44,172 bases of DNA from Pinguiococcus pyrenoidosus (lineage: Eukaryota; Sar; Pinguiophyceae; Pinguiochrysidales; Pinguiochrysidaceae), in contig JAAMXY010000208.1 of the NCBI GenBank assembly GCA_019677205.1, positions 1-44,172 on the forward strand, given 5' to 3'. The translations under genes were made by a program, and so were the position numbers. The notes under the pieces were generated by a model that did not search any database, was not told the origin of the DNA, and saw nothing but the letters and a program-made list of their open reading frames with translations. Positions 1-10,803 of this stretch are shown here, piece after piece; positions within the stretch are counted from its first letter, which is position 1; every line of letters starts with the position of its first letter.

Positions 1-239
1 TCTTCCGACTTCTCCATTGATGTTTCCCAACATGACCGATTGGATGTAGTCCCCGTATGCGTTTTGTTCGCAGGCTTCTTCGCTCCTTTGGTGGCCTTGA
101 AGGTGCTTATCCTCCTTCTCTTGCTCTTCCGTAAAGGCTCCGGCGGATTCTCAGCTTCCCTTCCTCTTTTGTTGCGTGAACGGAGCCCTCCTGCGCTTTC
201 CGTGCTAGCTATCGGCTTACAAGAATCCTGCGCGCTCAT
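1..239 (-). CDS. 5' part of an unrecognised basic, probably nuclear protein (runs off left edge)
   Basis: Reading the minus strand from an ATG at 239, the frame stays open to the left edge (about 79 residues), so the rest of the gene lies outside the window. The peptide is hydrophilic and rich in Lys, Arg, Ser, Pro and Glu, with a strong basic cluster (RKSKRRR) that resembles a nuclear localisation signal; a second basic stretch (KATKGAKKPANK) follows. The plus-strand frame over the same bases is an implausible Leu-rich string, as expected for antisense of Lys/Arg codons. I recognise no domain. The start could be further upstream, since the frame stays open across the 21-bp duplication at 247-288. 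Function unknown; nuclear location is an inference from composition only. Confidence 0.4.
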   Translation of the reverse strand, partial: MSAQDSCKPIASTESAGGLRSRNKRGREAENPPEPLRKSKRRRISTFKATKGAKKPANKTHTGTTSNRSCWETSMEKSE

Positions 240-246
240 TTTTCCC

Positions 247-288
247 GCCAGCAGCGTCGTGGAGATCGCCAGCAGCGTCGTGGAGATC
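247..288. repeat. Perfect 2 x 21-bp tandem duplication
   Basis: Unit 247-267 is repeated exactly at 268-288. The unit is a multiple of three. It sits immediately upstream of the ATG chosen for the left-edge gene and could be in its 5' leader or, if that protein starts further upstream, a seven-residue coding duplication. Confidence 0.85.
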
Positions 289-837
289 GGCGAGCATTTG
301 AGGGAGCGGGTGGAAACTTGGAAGCAAAGGGCGAGGGCAAGCAGCGAAGATGTTGAGTTGGTTGACTCATTTCCGCCTACTATCGCAGTTTCAAGCGTGA
401 GAAGAGGATCCTTAAGGTACCATAAGGCTGAAGACGCTGCTTGAAGCGAAAAGCAATTGGCCCATATCGCCTTGCATTTTTGTCGCGGTCCTCGAACTCG
501 CCCTAGAAGCTGTGATACGCTTCCATAAGGGTCGAGCCATCTGAATTTCCCCTTAGCTTGGCCTCCAATAACGATTTCGGAAGCTGGGAAATGGCCACAG
601 CCCTATTGTTCTCTACCCATACACGCAGAGTCGATCCTCAATTCGGCAAGAGAAAGCTTCCTGATGGGGGCCGGCGACTCATGCTTATGTGCTACGGCAC
701 CGCCTTTGGACATGTATGAGACCTGGTGCGGAGCCGGAAAGGTCCCTGCGCGGCAGCCGAGGCGAGATGCATGCGTTGGGTGAGCGACCCAGCCAGCACC
801 AGCCGCCGCAAGTAATGCGTGCGGGTTGTTGCTTGCT

Positions 838-884
838 TTCGCTCAGGCCGGGGCGAGTAGTCTACTTTCCCCAGCCTGAGCGAA
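838..884. repeat. 47-nt near-perfect inverted repeat (hairpin)
   Basis: The arms 838-860 and 862-884 are 23 nt each, complementary at 20 of 23 positions, around a single central base at 861. The outer 11 bp (TTCGCTCAGGC / GCCTGAGCGAA) and inner 5 bp (AGTAG/CTACT) are perfect. With almost no loop, this is more typical of a DNA palindrome or the core of a small foldback element than of a structured RNA. Confidence 0.85.
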
Positions 885-1000
885 CAGCGCATCGTGCCCC
901 CAGGAAGGCAACGGGATTCGACACCAAGGCGGCGGAGACTGCACGTCACAGCGAAGCGGAACACCGAGCCAATGGAATTTTCGCAGAACATCCAAACCGT

Positions 1001-1085
1001 TAATATAAAATAAATAATATCTTAATTATTTTCATAGTTTTATTTGAATAAAAAATTAAAAACAAACATTTAAAATATATCACTA
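1001..1085. other. AT-rich island
   Basis: About 85 bases are almost only A and T (runs such as AATAAAAAATTAAAAAC) inside GC-rich DNA. Similar islands occur at about 39470-39600 and 43515-43610. No gene is visible in it. Confidence 0.7.
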
Positions 1086-1346
1086 TCTTCAAGTTTTCCC
1101 GCCAAAAATGGGGACGGGAAGGTTCCGAATACTGTAGATCTTTCTTGTGTTTCATGGTCTATTCGTTGCCTTCCTCCTTCCCAAAGCTTTGGACGATCAG
1201 GGCTGAGAGCTCGTCGTGAGAAGCTCGAATGCATGCTGGCCTACATAGATCCACCCGATCGACGATTTTCGTGTCTGGCGTTTGGTGACATTCTGATTTA
1301 AGTTTTGGAACGGAGTAGATCGGAGTTAGTTAAGGTCTGAGGCAGC

Positions 1347-4300
1347 ATGGACGGAGACATTACCACTCGAGTCGACTGGGCCGTTCGGACTAGCCTTGCG
1401 GTCCTCTTCGCAGCGGTGCTGCAGCCGACGCAGATCGTGGAGTTCAGCGGGTTTGGCGCTTTCGTGGCTGTCATGGCGCTGGACCGGAACATTGGGCGGA
1501 CATTGGCAAACGTCCGCGCGTGCATCGTCGGCTCTGCGATATCCGCTTCCCTCTGCGTTGTGTGGCTCTTTCTGCTTCGAGATCAAGTCTATGCGATGCA
1601 TGTCGCTCATGCGGCATCGTGCTACCTCCTTGCGAGATGGACGTCCCTGCCGACAATGGCGCAGAAGCTGGGCCTCAGCTTATTGCCGCTTATCCTTATC
1701 AACGGCTTCAATCCAGGAGGAAACCAGAGCCTCGAGCTTCCGCTCGACTTCTTCCTCACGGTGCTCCTGGGATGCGGATGTTCGGTGGCAGCTAGCGTCA
1801 TGCCGCTTCCGCAGCTGCGCAGAAAGGTTCAGATCCGCTCCGCCATGGCTGGAGCACGCCTTGTGGATAGCCGCAATGTCAGCTTGGTGTTGCTGGCGCA
1901 GCTCTTGCAAAGCTTGGTGGGCGCATTCTTCGCGGAGCCCATGGAGAATCACTGGAGAGCCCGGGTTCGGCGGGAGGCGCTCGGGAGACTGCTGCGCACC
2001 GAAGCGGAGAACATCCGAACTCGAGCGAAAGACGCAGAGTGGGAAGTTGGGCTACGGGGACTTCTGTGCTGGAGCCCCTCGCCTTCCTACTGCCTCGACA
2101 ACGAGGCTCTCGCCACCAAGCTTCGAGACGCTGTGGAAGGGCTTCATGTGGCGGAAGAGGCCATCAAAGAGAATACATCGACACGGGTGTGGGATCCATT
2201 CCTGCGATACCTACAAACGCCATTGCAAAACTCTCTCAACGCGGTCACCACCTTGCTGTATACTCTCAAAGTGCACACCGAAGGCAATTTTGGCTTCTTT
2301 GGGAAGCACCTCACGAACATCGTGTCGGAGGATTCGGAGAAGATTGAAGCGACGATCACGGCCTGTATCGACGCACAACGGAAGCTGCAAGCGGAGTATC
2401 GCAACGCACGACATGAAATCTACTACAGAAAGGGAATCCGCGCGATACCAATTACGCACGACGCGTTGCTTTCCTTGAACGTTTTCATCTTCTACTACGC
2501 GTACACGGTTGATAGCGTCATCGATGCAGCAAAGGCAGCGGTGGTGAGAGCGCAGCAGGATGGGAGGCCTCAAAGCAGCGTTGCCATCAATGTCTGGAGC
2601 CGCTGCAAACCCCTCTACCAAGAGGTTACGGGGACCTTCGTTCAGGGAAACCTCGCGAGTGATGTCCGGTTGCGATCCTCTGAAAGCCGGGATGCTTTCA
2701 AGATCGCCGCTGCCATGGTCATTGCAGCGCTGTTTGACGCGCTCCAGGGCCGGAACGATCCACAGCCTGCCCTGGCGGCCTTCACCGTGGCGTACGTCTG
2801 CCTTAGCAGTACTCTTAGCGGAAATTTCAATCTCGGAAAGCTTCGGCTGGAGGGAACAGTTGCTGGCAGCATCTTCAGTGGATTCGCTCTGAGCATTCCT
2901 GCGGTCCGCGACGATCGGGGGCTGCTGGTGTTCCTTCTGTGCTTGTTCGTCTTCGCCGCTGCGTATGTGAGGAGCAGTCCGACGCATAGCTATGCTGGGA
3001 CCGTCGCTGCTTTCACAGCCCCGGTTCTCATGCTTGCCTTGAACGATCCCAACACGCGCATTGAGCACACCGTGGTGGGCATCTTCATCTTCGTGGCCGT
3101 CGATACCATCGTTTTCAGCAAGCAGAGCACGACTCTTGCTCGATCGAAGTTGGTGGCCGTCCTTGAGAACTTGGAGAAGGCCCTGTACTTTCTATACGCG
3201 GGATACGGGCCCGCTCCCGATCCACCATCCGAGCGAAGATGGACTGCTCTGCTGGTTCCGAGGCCGTCGTCCCTTGGATTAGGGTCTTCCGAGCCACAGC
3301 TGCGCAGAGCAGCAAGTGACGAGGTCTTCTCGCAGCATGTCTCTCCGTCCAAAGCTGCAAGTGACGAGGAGAAGGAAAGGAACGTGAGGCAGTGGGTACG
3401 AGTGGAGCGCCGGGAGCAGGAGGAGGCTCGGGAAATCATGCTTGCCGCGGCGCAGAGTATGAGCTCCGGGGGAAAGACTGCCACCGCTTCTGCGGTGCCA
3501 GATGAAGAGGACTTGCTGATTTGGAAGTCCGAGGCGCGTCGTCTGCTAGACAAAGTGTCGTCGGACCTCCAGCAGCTGCGTACGTTGATTCGGGCCTCGG
3601 AATCGGAGCCTCGCGTGCTGCGTGCGGCGTTCCCGAGCGACTACATGGAAAAGGCGAGGGACAGCTGCAAGTCCTTCGGAGCGTATCTCGTCCTTGCGCT
3701 TACCGCGTTCCAGGTACTGGAGCGGAGAACAGTCGATCGGGACTCGGATGGGGGCAGCGAGGTGACTCCGTTGGCATTCACGCTCGGGCTGGATAAGGAC
3801 GAAGACCCCACATTCCGGAACCTCTTGTGTCCCCTGGCCGGACCCCTGGCGGTCTTTAGCGTAGACTTGGCGTTGTCCATGCGCGTCGGTGCCCTCCACG
3901 CGAAACAGCGCTTGGCGGGGAAGGCCCATCGCCTGCCTCCATCGCCTCCATCGTCGGAAGACAAGGAGCTGCTGGAGTACAACATCGACAAGAAGGCTAG
4001 CAAGGACATCTTCCTTGCGGAGTATGATCACATATGTAGACTGCTCCAGCCAAACCATATTGCCAATCCGAATCTGCCGCTGATGAGCAACGTGGAAGTG
4101 GAAGCGGTGAATGCCATCGTGTTCTGTCTGATCCAAGCAATGAATGGCGTGGAGAGCATCATGACCGCCGTGGGCCAGCTTGGCGAGTACGACTTCCTCT
4201 ACGGCCCCGTGCCGCAGCAGAGGAGTAGTAAGCTTGGCGTGTTTGGTCAATTCACGCGCTTTAATCTCACCGACAGGCTGCTCTTGGCAATCAGCAACGA

Positions 4301-5477
4301 GCCCAAGACAGAGGAGGCACTCGCCGAGAAGCATGTGGCTGACGACGTTGACATCGAAGACCCCACCCGTCTTTCTGGGGGATCGGGCCTGAACGTCAAC
4401 GGCTGGGTCCGGCAGCGCAAGGCAAAACTGCACTGGCGCACCAACCTGAGCGGAGCGCAGGCCCCGGCATTCGGGGACGCGAAGCTTGGCGAAAAGGAAG
4501 ACGATGGCCGAGACGCACTGGCCTATCTCCATCCTGTTCGGGTGCTGGTGACCGCGACCGGACCAGATCGAGTCGGCATCGTTGCCGACGTGACTCAGAT
4601 TGTGTATGCGAACCGGGCCTCGGTAAGGCATTCCACCACCCTCTGCACAGGCGTGAACGTCTTATGAGCATTCATCCACCCTTATAGGTGGCATCTTCTC
4701 AGATGCTCCGTCTTGGGGGCGACTTCTGCCTGATGCTGTTGGCCGTGTGTCCGAGCTCGCGGCAGGCCGCCATCCTTCGCGAGTCGCTGCACGAAGCGAG
4801 CTCAAACCGGAAGTCACAGGTGTCTTCGGCCGGACGGGAAGCGCCTCATCGGCAGTCCGCCTTGGGCCTTCAAATCGTGACGAAGGTCATGGGCCACGAC
4901 GAGCCGGCAAAGGACGTGAAGGACGCGTCCACCATTCCACCGATGCCGAGCAGCGAAGAACGGACAGCGCGGCGGGAGGTTCCGGGAGACGACGGTGTGC
5001 ACATGGGAAGCCTCCGCCTCGTAGGTGTGGATCGCCCCGGACTGGTCTACCGAGTGACGAGCTTGCTTGCGAAGCATGGCGTGAGCGTCGAGCGCATGCA
5101 AACGGAGAAGGTGCGCTTTGTCCAACAAACGTCGAAGCTGAAGGCACACTGACGCTGGTGATTGCTGCAGATTCGGGTACCTGCCGCCAGCGCAGCTGCC
5201 CTATTTGGGGACGATGGGAGCGCTGTGGAGGGAAAGCCGTCGACAGACACTGCCGAGGGTCTTGGAAACGACGGTGTCGATGTATTTGTGATCACCGGTG
5301 CGGTTTCTAGGACGGGGCAAATGTCTGCCAGGTGAGACAGCACAAACGATACCCTGCATAGACTGTCGAACTTGGACTCTCACAATGCTTGCCATTCTGC
5401 GTGATAGTCTTGAAAAGGAGCTGGCGACGCTTGGCAAGACGTTAAAGGTCAATGTCGAGTTGGCTTGGGATGCGTGA
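1347..5477 (+). CDS. FUSC/aromatic-acid-exporter-like membrane protein fused to two ACT domains
   Basis: The model has four exons: 1347-4622, 4688-5110, 5171-5297, 5362-5477 (1313 aa). All three introns are GT-AG and 60-65 nt, and their phases (0, 0, 1) match. Residues about 10-160 form a hydrophobic multi-span block (starting WAVRTSLAVLFAAVL). A second block at about 450-620 (KIAAAMVIAALFDAL, GTVAGSIFSGFALSI, then HTVVGIFIFVAVDTI) resembles the FUSC / aromatic acid exporter fold, whose members move organic anions. Splicing creates an ACT domain: VTATGPDRVGIVADV in exon 1 continues as SQMLRLGGDFCLMLL in exon 2, much like GcvR-type ACT modules. A second ACT follows (LRLVGVDRPGLVYRVTSLLA) and ends in exon 4 (MLAILRDSLEKELATL). 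ACT domains usually bind small ligands such as amino acids, so ligand-gated transport is a reasonable inference. The donor of intron 3 (GTGCGG) is weak; it was chosen because it alone joins the ACT C-terminus in frame. Confidence 0.8.
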
Positions 5478-6143
5478 GAGGGATCGGCACTTGTCGGGAG
5501 CTGAGGCCTCTTCGTACAAGCCGTCCATCGCCGAGTCGGTAGCATGTGATACACCGCGTAAGAAATCTCAGTCGAGGTCTGCTTCCTTGTCTTTCTCCCG
5601 CTTGACGAGCGCTCAGCTTTGATGCGCAATCGTGTTGTGCCAAAGCTCCAGCCCTACGTCGCCTTGCGTCTGAAGATCGATCCATGCACACCTTGTCCCT
5701 GAACGAACAACGACTCTGTTTACGAGTGCTTGAAGAAGGTCAAAGTCAGCAACACTGATACGGAGCTCATACGAAGGGTCTCAAGGGTCTCAAGGATCTC
5801 AAGACTACAGTAGCATAGCATACATGCGAAGGTGAACCTGGACAAGGAACGTCGGTCTCCAAACGGCCTGGAGCCCCAAAACGTCGCGACACAAGGACAG
5901 ATTCGCGACACACGAGCCCTGCTTGGTTCGTCCCGGGTCCGGGACGGACAGTCCGGCGAATCCGACGGCTCATCACCACGCTGCGGTAATTTCTTCTGTC
6001 GGGACGGTCGGCGGAGGAAGTTTCTCGCCGACAATCGCTTTTCCGTGCACCAGTTTGCCTCTCAGGTTGTATCTCGCTGGACTACAACTACCGAGATTCG
6101 AACGCTGACACGACTAGAACGGGTCGTAGCATAGGCTGGGGGC
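5478..6143. other. Intergenic stretch between two co-directed genes
   Basis: No convincing coding sequence on either strand. It contains a short 9-bp tandem repeat at 5776-5802 and must hold the 3' UTR of the exporter gene and the promoter of the tubulin ligase-like gene. Confidence 0.5.
5776..5802. repeat. 3 x 9-bp tandem repeat (GGGTCTCAA)
   Basis: Two exact units GGGTCTCAA are followed by one with a single change (GGATCTCAA). The motif resembles the purine-rich 9-bp units at 30801-30890. Confidence 0.8.
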
Positions 6144-7751
6144 ATGCTAGCGCCGCGGCGTTCCAAGGGAAGGCACAGTTCCCAGATCTACATCAACCTC
6201 GCAAAATGCAAGTATCAGTCCGTCATGGCGGCCGCGCTGGAGCGAGGCTGGCAGATTTGCGACGACTGCAACACCGACATCGAGTGGAACGTCTACTGGA
6301 CGGATACAAGCGTCCGGGCGGAGCGGGTGATGAAGCTGAAGACGTTTCAGAGAATCAACCACTTCCCTGGCATGCATCGCATCTGCAACAAGTCGCAGCT
6401 GGCGATGTCCCTGCGGCGGATGAAGCGCCTATTCCCCGAGCACTACGACTTCTCGCCGAGGACTTGGATTCTCCCCGCTGAGATCTCGGACCTGGAAGAC
6501 TACATCGAGACGCAGCGGCATCAGCGCAGTCGAAGCCGCCTGCCGACCTTCATTCTCAAGCCAGAGAGAGGCTGCCAAGGCAAGGGGATATACCTCACGC
6601 GGACTGTGGAGAGCATTGATACCAACGTGCGGCAAGTGGCGCAGAAGTATCTCAAGAATCCGCTCCTAATCGACGGCTTCAAGTTTGACCTGAGAGTATA
6701 TGTCCTGGTGGTGAGTGTCCAGCCGCTTCGGATTCTCATCTATCGCGAAGGCCTTGTGAGGCTTGCGACGAAGCCGTATTACAAGCCATCGACGAGCAAC
6801 ATGTACGCAAAGACGATGCATCTCACGAACTACGCCATCAACAAGGACAGCGACACTTTCGTCCAGTGCGAAGAGACTGGCGAGGAAGTCAGCAGCAGCA
6901 AGCGGAGTATCTCATGGTTCATGGAATGGCTGGAGGGCGGCGGTCATGATCCCGCGCTGCTTTGGAAGCGAATCTGCGACATTGTTAACAAGACGCTCAT
7001 TGCCGTGCAGCCAGTTCTCGCACACATCTACGGCAGCTGCGTCCGAGGCCAGGGCAAAGCTACGGTGCACCCCTTTCGCTGCTTCGAAATTCTTGGGTTC
7101 GACATCCTCGTCGACCGCTCGCTGAAGCCTTGGATAGTCGAAGTGAACCACAGCCCGTCCTTCACCTGCGATTCCGGCCTGGACGAAAGGGTCAAGGGAG
7201 ATCTTCTTCGCGACACGATGATTCTACTGAATGTGCGGGGAGAGGATCGGGAACGGGCAGACCTCATCAGCTCCTACCGCGCGAGGGAGCGTCTCTACGC
7301 GGGCATGGTCGAGAGTGAGACGCCGAAGAACTTGAAAGAAGAGCACGGAGATGAGATTGTCGAGCGCTACCTACTCTGGGAAGAGGCGAATCTTGGCAAC
7401 TTCGAAGTCATTTATCCTGCTGCAAGCGCCGACGTCCAGCGCGTCTACGATCTCCTGCTAGACGGTGCCGAGAACATATTCTTGCATCTCGTCAATCAGC
7501 GAAGCTCGGAAGGCGTTGAGGTAGAGGCCCGAATGGTCCTCAATCGCTTGGAGGCGGCCATGGACAGTCTAAGCGCCTCGCCCGACAACCAAGAGGAAAC
7601 AGAGCGCTTCACCGCGACGTACCGAGAGCTGCTTCACATCTACTCAGCGAAGTCCCCGCCGAGGGTCCCAAGAACAGTTCAACGCTCTAAGGGCCGGGCT
7701 CTTTCGGAGCGACCGTCTGAAAGACCTTGGACAAAGCGCATCTACCAGTAA
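6144..7751 (+). CDS. Tubulin tyrosine ligase-like (TTLL) enzyme, probable tubulin polyglutamylase
   Basis: Single exon of 535 aa. The TTL core spans about residues 10-360. The ATP-grasp features are clear: FILKPERGCQGKGIYLTR at about 136-153 (phosphate-binding Lys and glycine loop), the segment PLLIDGFKFDLRVYVLV, MHLTNYAINK at 225-234, and WIVEVNHSPSF at 330-340 with the Mg2+-ligating Glu333 and Asn335. Overall it reads most like the TTLL4/6/13 polyglutamylase group, which ligate glutamate side chains onto tubulin tails in axonemes and stable microtubules; the subgroup call is inference. The C-terminal 150 residues are charged and partly helical, without a domain I recognise. Presence of this enzyme suggests a flagellated cell. 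The ATG at 6144 lies just upstream of the conserved start of the fold and gives a family-compatible length. Confidence 0.9.
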   Translation: MLAPRRSKGRHSSQIYINLAKCKYQSVMAAALERGWQICDDCNTDIEWNVYWTDTSVRAERVMKLKTFQRINHFPGMHRICNKSQLAMSLRRMKRLFPEHYDFSPRTWILPAEISDLEDYIETQRHQRSRSRLPTFILKPERGCQGKGIYLTRTVESIDTNVRQVAQKYLKNPLLIDGFKFDLRVYVLVVSVQPLRILIYREGLVRLATKPYYKPSTSNMYAKTMHLTNYAINKDSDTFVQCEETGEEVSSSKRSISWFMEWLEGGGHDPALLWKRICDIVNKTLIAVQPVLAHIYGSCVRGQGKATVHPFRCFEILGFDILVDRSLKPWIVEVNHSPSFTCDSGLDERVKGDLLRDTMILLNVRGEDRERADLISSYRARERLYAGMVESETPKNLKEEHGDEIVERYLLWEEANLGNFEVIYPAASADVQRVYDLLLDGAENIFLHLVNQRSSEGVEVEARMVLNRLEAAMDSLSASPDNQEETERFTATYRELLHIYSAKSPPRVPRTVQRSKGRALSERPSERPWTKRIYQ

Positions 7752-7921
7752 CGGGCCGGGGAAGGTCGCTGGAAAGGAATGAAGGGAGCTATCATCCGGA
7801 TCGACCTTGGACCTTGTCGGCAAGGTTCAGGGCTTCACTTCAAAGCCACTTCCACGACTAGTCCGGATGATTTCCCCCCCTACATCTTGGCAGCCTTCCT
7901 CCAAAGACTGTACATAGACTC

Positions 7922-9034
7922 CTAGGAAAGGAAGAGCCGCGAGTAAAGAGTGTCGTGCTGGCCCTGAAGAATGTCGAGGACTGGATCGCACTGCTTCGAC
8001 GCCATGTCGCCGTGCAAGGCAGGCCACCGGACTTGTGGTACATCTGCCTCCCAGGCATCCTGAAAGGCTCCCGGCGGCCACGCGTCGCCAAAGGGCCCTT
8101 CGTGCATGTGTTCAGGCGAAGCCGCACCCTCAGCTCTTGCCCCTTGTGTCAACAGCGGAGAGTAGAACGCCGTAAGCTTCGCGCCCCCAATTGGTCCCAG
8201 CAGGTCCAGCCTTATCGCCGCGCTGACGCAGTCGCGAAGCGTCGTGTAAAGCATGATTCTCTCTGCCGCATCCAAGGTCATTCCCATGGTGCGGCAAAGA
8301 ATCGCGAGCACGCATGGGAGATGCGGTGCTTCCAGAGGAACGCGTACGCCACGCTCCCACAGCGGCTTCAAAAGCGTCGCCGTCGCGGGGAAAACCTGTT
8401 CCAAGGCCAAGTTTTTACTATGCTGTCCGCCGTTCGAAGAAGACAGTCGATTTCTGAAGGGAAAAGCGAGAAGACAAGTCTCCTACCTCGATGGCGAGTC
8501 TGGCCAGCGCGGCTCCTTGGCGCTGCGACGCCCGGATGGCAGGGCTGTTCGCAAGAGTCGCGGACGCCAGCGCATTTAGATCCAGTAAAGCATCTTCACA
8601 GCAAGTAGGAAAGGTTTGTGAGATACACGAAATGCTTCAGGCGATCCTCAGCCTCTCCTTCGGCGCCCGAAATCGTCCAAGATCCAAGTCGGTAGTCTGC
8701 TCGTGAGTTGAATGACTCCCGGACATCAAACAGGTGGGGGGTGCTTTCGCGTTTTCCATAGCTCGGACCGGCGAGGCTTACCCATGCTTGCTGCGGTTGT
8801 GGTGGCGTCCCACGCACGTCGAAGGAGCGGCAGCGTGAGCTTCATCTGCTGTTGGAGAGTCCGCGCGACGAACTCGGGGACATCGCCGCGCGAGAGCGCA
8901 TCGGTCTCCTTTGCAGCTTCGAACCCGAACGAATGGGCGAACGAGCCTATAGGAAAGCTCGCGTCACAAAGCTGAATGATGACCGCCAGATTTGGTGCGT
9001 CTACGGCCATTTTGGTTGGTGCGACTGCGGCCAT
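7922..9034 (-). CDS. UREF: Urease accessory protein UreF
   Basis: The spliced model on the minus strand is 9034-8782, 8593-8487, 8395-7922 (277 aa), with GT-AG introns of 188 and 91 nt. The N-terminus carries the UreF signature QLCDASFPIGSFAHSFG. The middle exon gives the characteristic ASQRQGAALARLA segment (family consensus: E/R-x-A-S-x-x-Q-G-x-x-L). The last exon has LRDCVSAAIRLDLLGPIGG, and the protein ends YSRLFLS, the typical UreF C-terminus (YxRLFxS). UreF acts with UreD/UreH and UreG in the cytosol to load nickel and carbamylate the urease active site, so the organism should encode urease itself; none of those partners is in this window. The first intron is rather long and a small extra exon inside it cannot be excluded. 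The N-terminal ATG is the only good one upstream of the signature. Confidence 0.88.
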
Positions 9035-9576
9035 TTGGGCGGCGTCGGCCGCTGCAGAAGATCGCGCTGAGCATTAGCAAAAGCGGTCTTGTTTTGGTCG
9101 TTGGTCCTTCGACGTTTTCTGGACAAGTCCAGGGACGCGGGGAACGCCGCGCGATATAGACAGGCGGGCGCGAATTTGGGCAGAAGTTCTGGAAAGGCGT
9201 TTCGAAGATGAGTCACTCTGGAACACTTGGCGAATCTGACCAATCCGAGTGGGGAGAATCATTTTCGGGATGGTCAATTCTATCGAATCTTATATTACCG
9301 ACACAGGGGCGATCTGCGGCCATCGATGGGGGGCGAAACCACGTCCAATGCCCACACGTTTTGAAAGATCAGGTTGCTACATTTGTCCACGAGTCTTCGG
9401 GGTACTCATATAAAAATTAGTAACGGTAGATTGAAAAACACAGATCATCATCTAGATTCCTGTGCGCGGAATTGCCGGCGTTGCACCCGTTCTCCGATTC
9501 TCCTTTTGTTGTGGATCTCTTTGCCGACGCCTTCAGAGCTGTCCAATTTTGTCTCCGGAGCAACATCTAGAGCACC
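9035..9576. promoter_or_regulatory. Divergent promoter region between UreF and the TPR gene
   Basis: This 542-bp space separates two genes transcribed away from each other. It has no coding frame I support. CCAAT pentamers on the plus strand occur at about 9240, 9346 and 9543, more than the one expected by chance. Their role as promoter boxes is inference. Confidence 0.45.
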
Positions 9577-10803
9577 ATGGCCGCGGCAGCAAAGAAAGCG
9601 TAAGCGTCAGTAGGCCCATTTGCAGTCAGCTGTGCAGCTTGAGTGCCCGGCGTCTCCTGTCCTGTGCTTTTGGCGCAGGCCATCGGAGCGGACACGGGGG
9701 ACGCCATCCATCGAGATGTAGCCGTAGTCGTTCACATATCTCGTAGCATGTGTCAATCCTAATCACGCGCCCTGCATCTGCTTAACAGAGAAGGAAACGA
9801 CCATTTCCGCGCGAAGCGCTTCGAGGATGCCATCGCGTCGTACACCGAGGTGAGCCAGTTCTGAGTTGGGATTATCTTGAGCACACGTCAGAGCGTTGAC
9901 CTTTCTGTCTCTTCGTGTCAGGCGATCAATCTGTCCCCGGATGACTACACCTTCTACAGCAACCGCAGCGCGGCGTACGCGGCGATCGGCCAGTGGGAGA
10001 AGGCGGCGGAGGATGGCCAGACCTGCATCACCAAGAACCGTGAGTGGATCAAGGGCTACTTCCGCTTGGCGACGGCGCAGCAGAACATGGGCCAGTACCA
10101 GGCCGCCATCGACACGCTGACGCGGGGCAAGGCGATTGCGAATCTGCCTCAGCAAACGCGCGACGAGATCGCGAACAAGGTCTCCGAGTGCCGCGCGGCA
10201 ATCGTGGAGCAGCACACCCAGGCGGTCATCGAGGAGACCCAGAAGCTCCTCAACAACAACGACATTCCGGCGGCGTACAAGATGGTGCAGGCGGGTATGC
10301 AGAAGGACCCCAACAACGCCTCGCTTCAGAGGCTCAAGGCTCAGGTGGAACCCCAGTTCGAGCAGTTCGAACGGAGCAGAAAAGCCTCGCTGTCCCGAAC
10401 GGAGCTTCTCAAGGAGGAGGGCGACGCGCTCTTCAAGCAGGCGAGCTTCGAGCTGGCCATCGAGAAGTACACGGCGTGCCTGCAGGCGGAGGGCTCCACG
10501 ACCTCCCCGCTGGCCATCAAGTGCCTGCTGAACCGCAGTGCCTGCCACAAGCAGCTCAGCAACTTCAACGCGGTGATCGATGATACCAGCTATGTCCTCG
10601 AGGAGCAGCCAGAGAATCCCAAGGCGCTCATCCGCCGTGCCCAGGCCTTCGAGGCTTGCGAGCGCTATCGTCTCGCGCTCCAGGACGTCCGCACGGCGCT
10701 CGGACTGGGCATCAGCGTCATTGGGCAGCAGAACTACGGCCTGTGCACGAGTATGCAGGGGCGGCTCGAGCGTGCCATCAAGATTGACCGCGCTCAGAGT
10801 TAG
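9577..10803 (+). CDS. TPR co-chaperone with complete Hsp70/Hsp90 carboxylate clamp (STI1/HOP-TPR1-like)
   Basis: Three exons: 9577-9599, 9789-9849, 9922-10803 (321 aa); introns are 189 and 72 nt, GT-AG. The tiny first exon encodes MAAAAKK plus two bases. Residues about 5-110 form a three-repeat TPR domain (EGNDHFRAKRFEDAIASYTE, YSNRSAAYAAIGQWEKA). The five residues that grip the EEVD tail of Hsp70/Hsp90 in HOP (K8, N12, N43, K73, R77) are all present here, shifted by one, as K7, N11, N42, K72 and R76. A charged linker leads to a second TPR block (about 200-300: KEEGDALFKQASFELAIEKY, LLNRSACHKQLSNF). There is no DP repeat or third TPR domain, so it is shorter than true STI1. A cytosolic chaperone adaptor is likely. 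Gene-specific naming is not safe. Confidence 0.88.

Larger units (their letters stand above)
240..1346. other. Intergenic stretch, no supported gene
   Basis: No reading frame here looks like coding sequence on either strand. The stretch holds a 21-bp tandem duplication, a 47-nt near-perfect hairpin and an AT-rich island, each listed separately. It must contain the upstream regions of both the left-edge gene (minus) and the exporter gene starting at 1347 (plus). Confidence 0.5.

Noticed and set aside
40-444. Plus-strand frame with a Leu-rich segment near the left edge
   Set aside because: It is the antisense of a Lys/Arg-rich minus-strand frame, starts at TTG, and its hydrophobic run has no membrane-protein context.
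3546-4631. 361-codon minus-strand frame
   Set aside because: Antisense of the FUSC-ACT gene with no recognisable domain.
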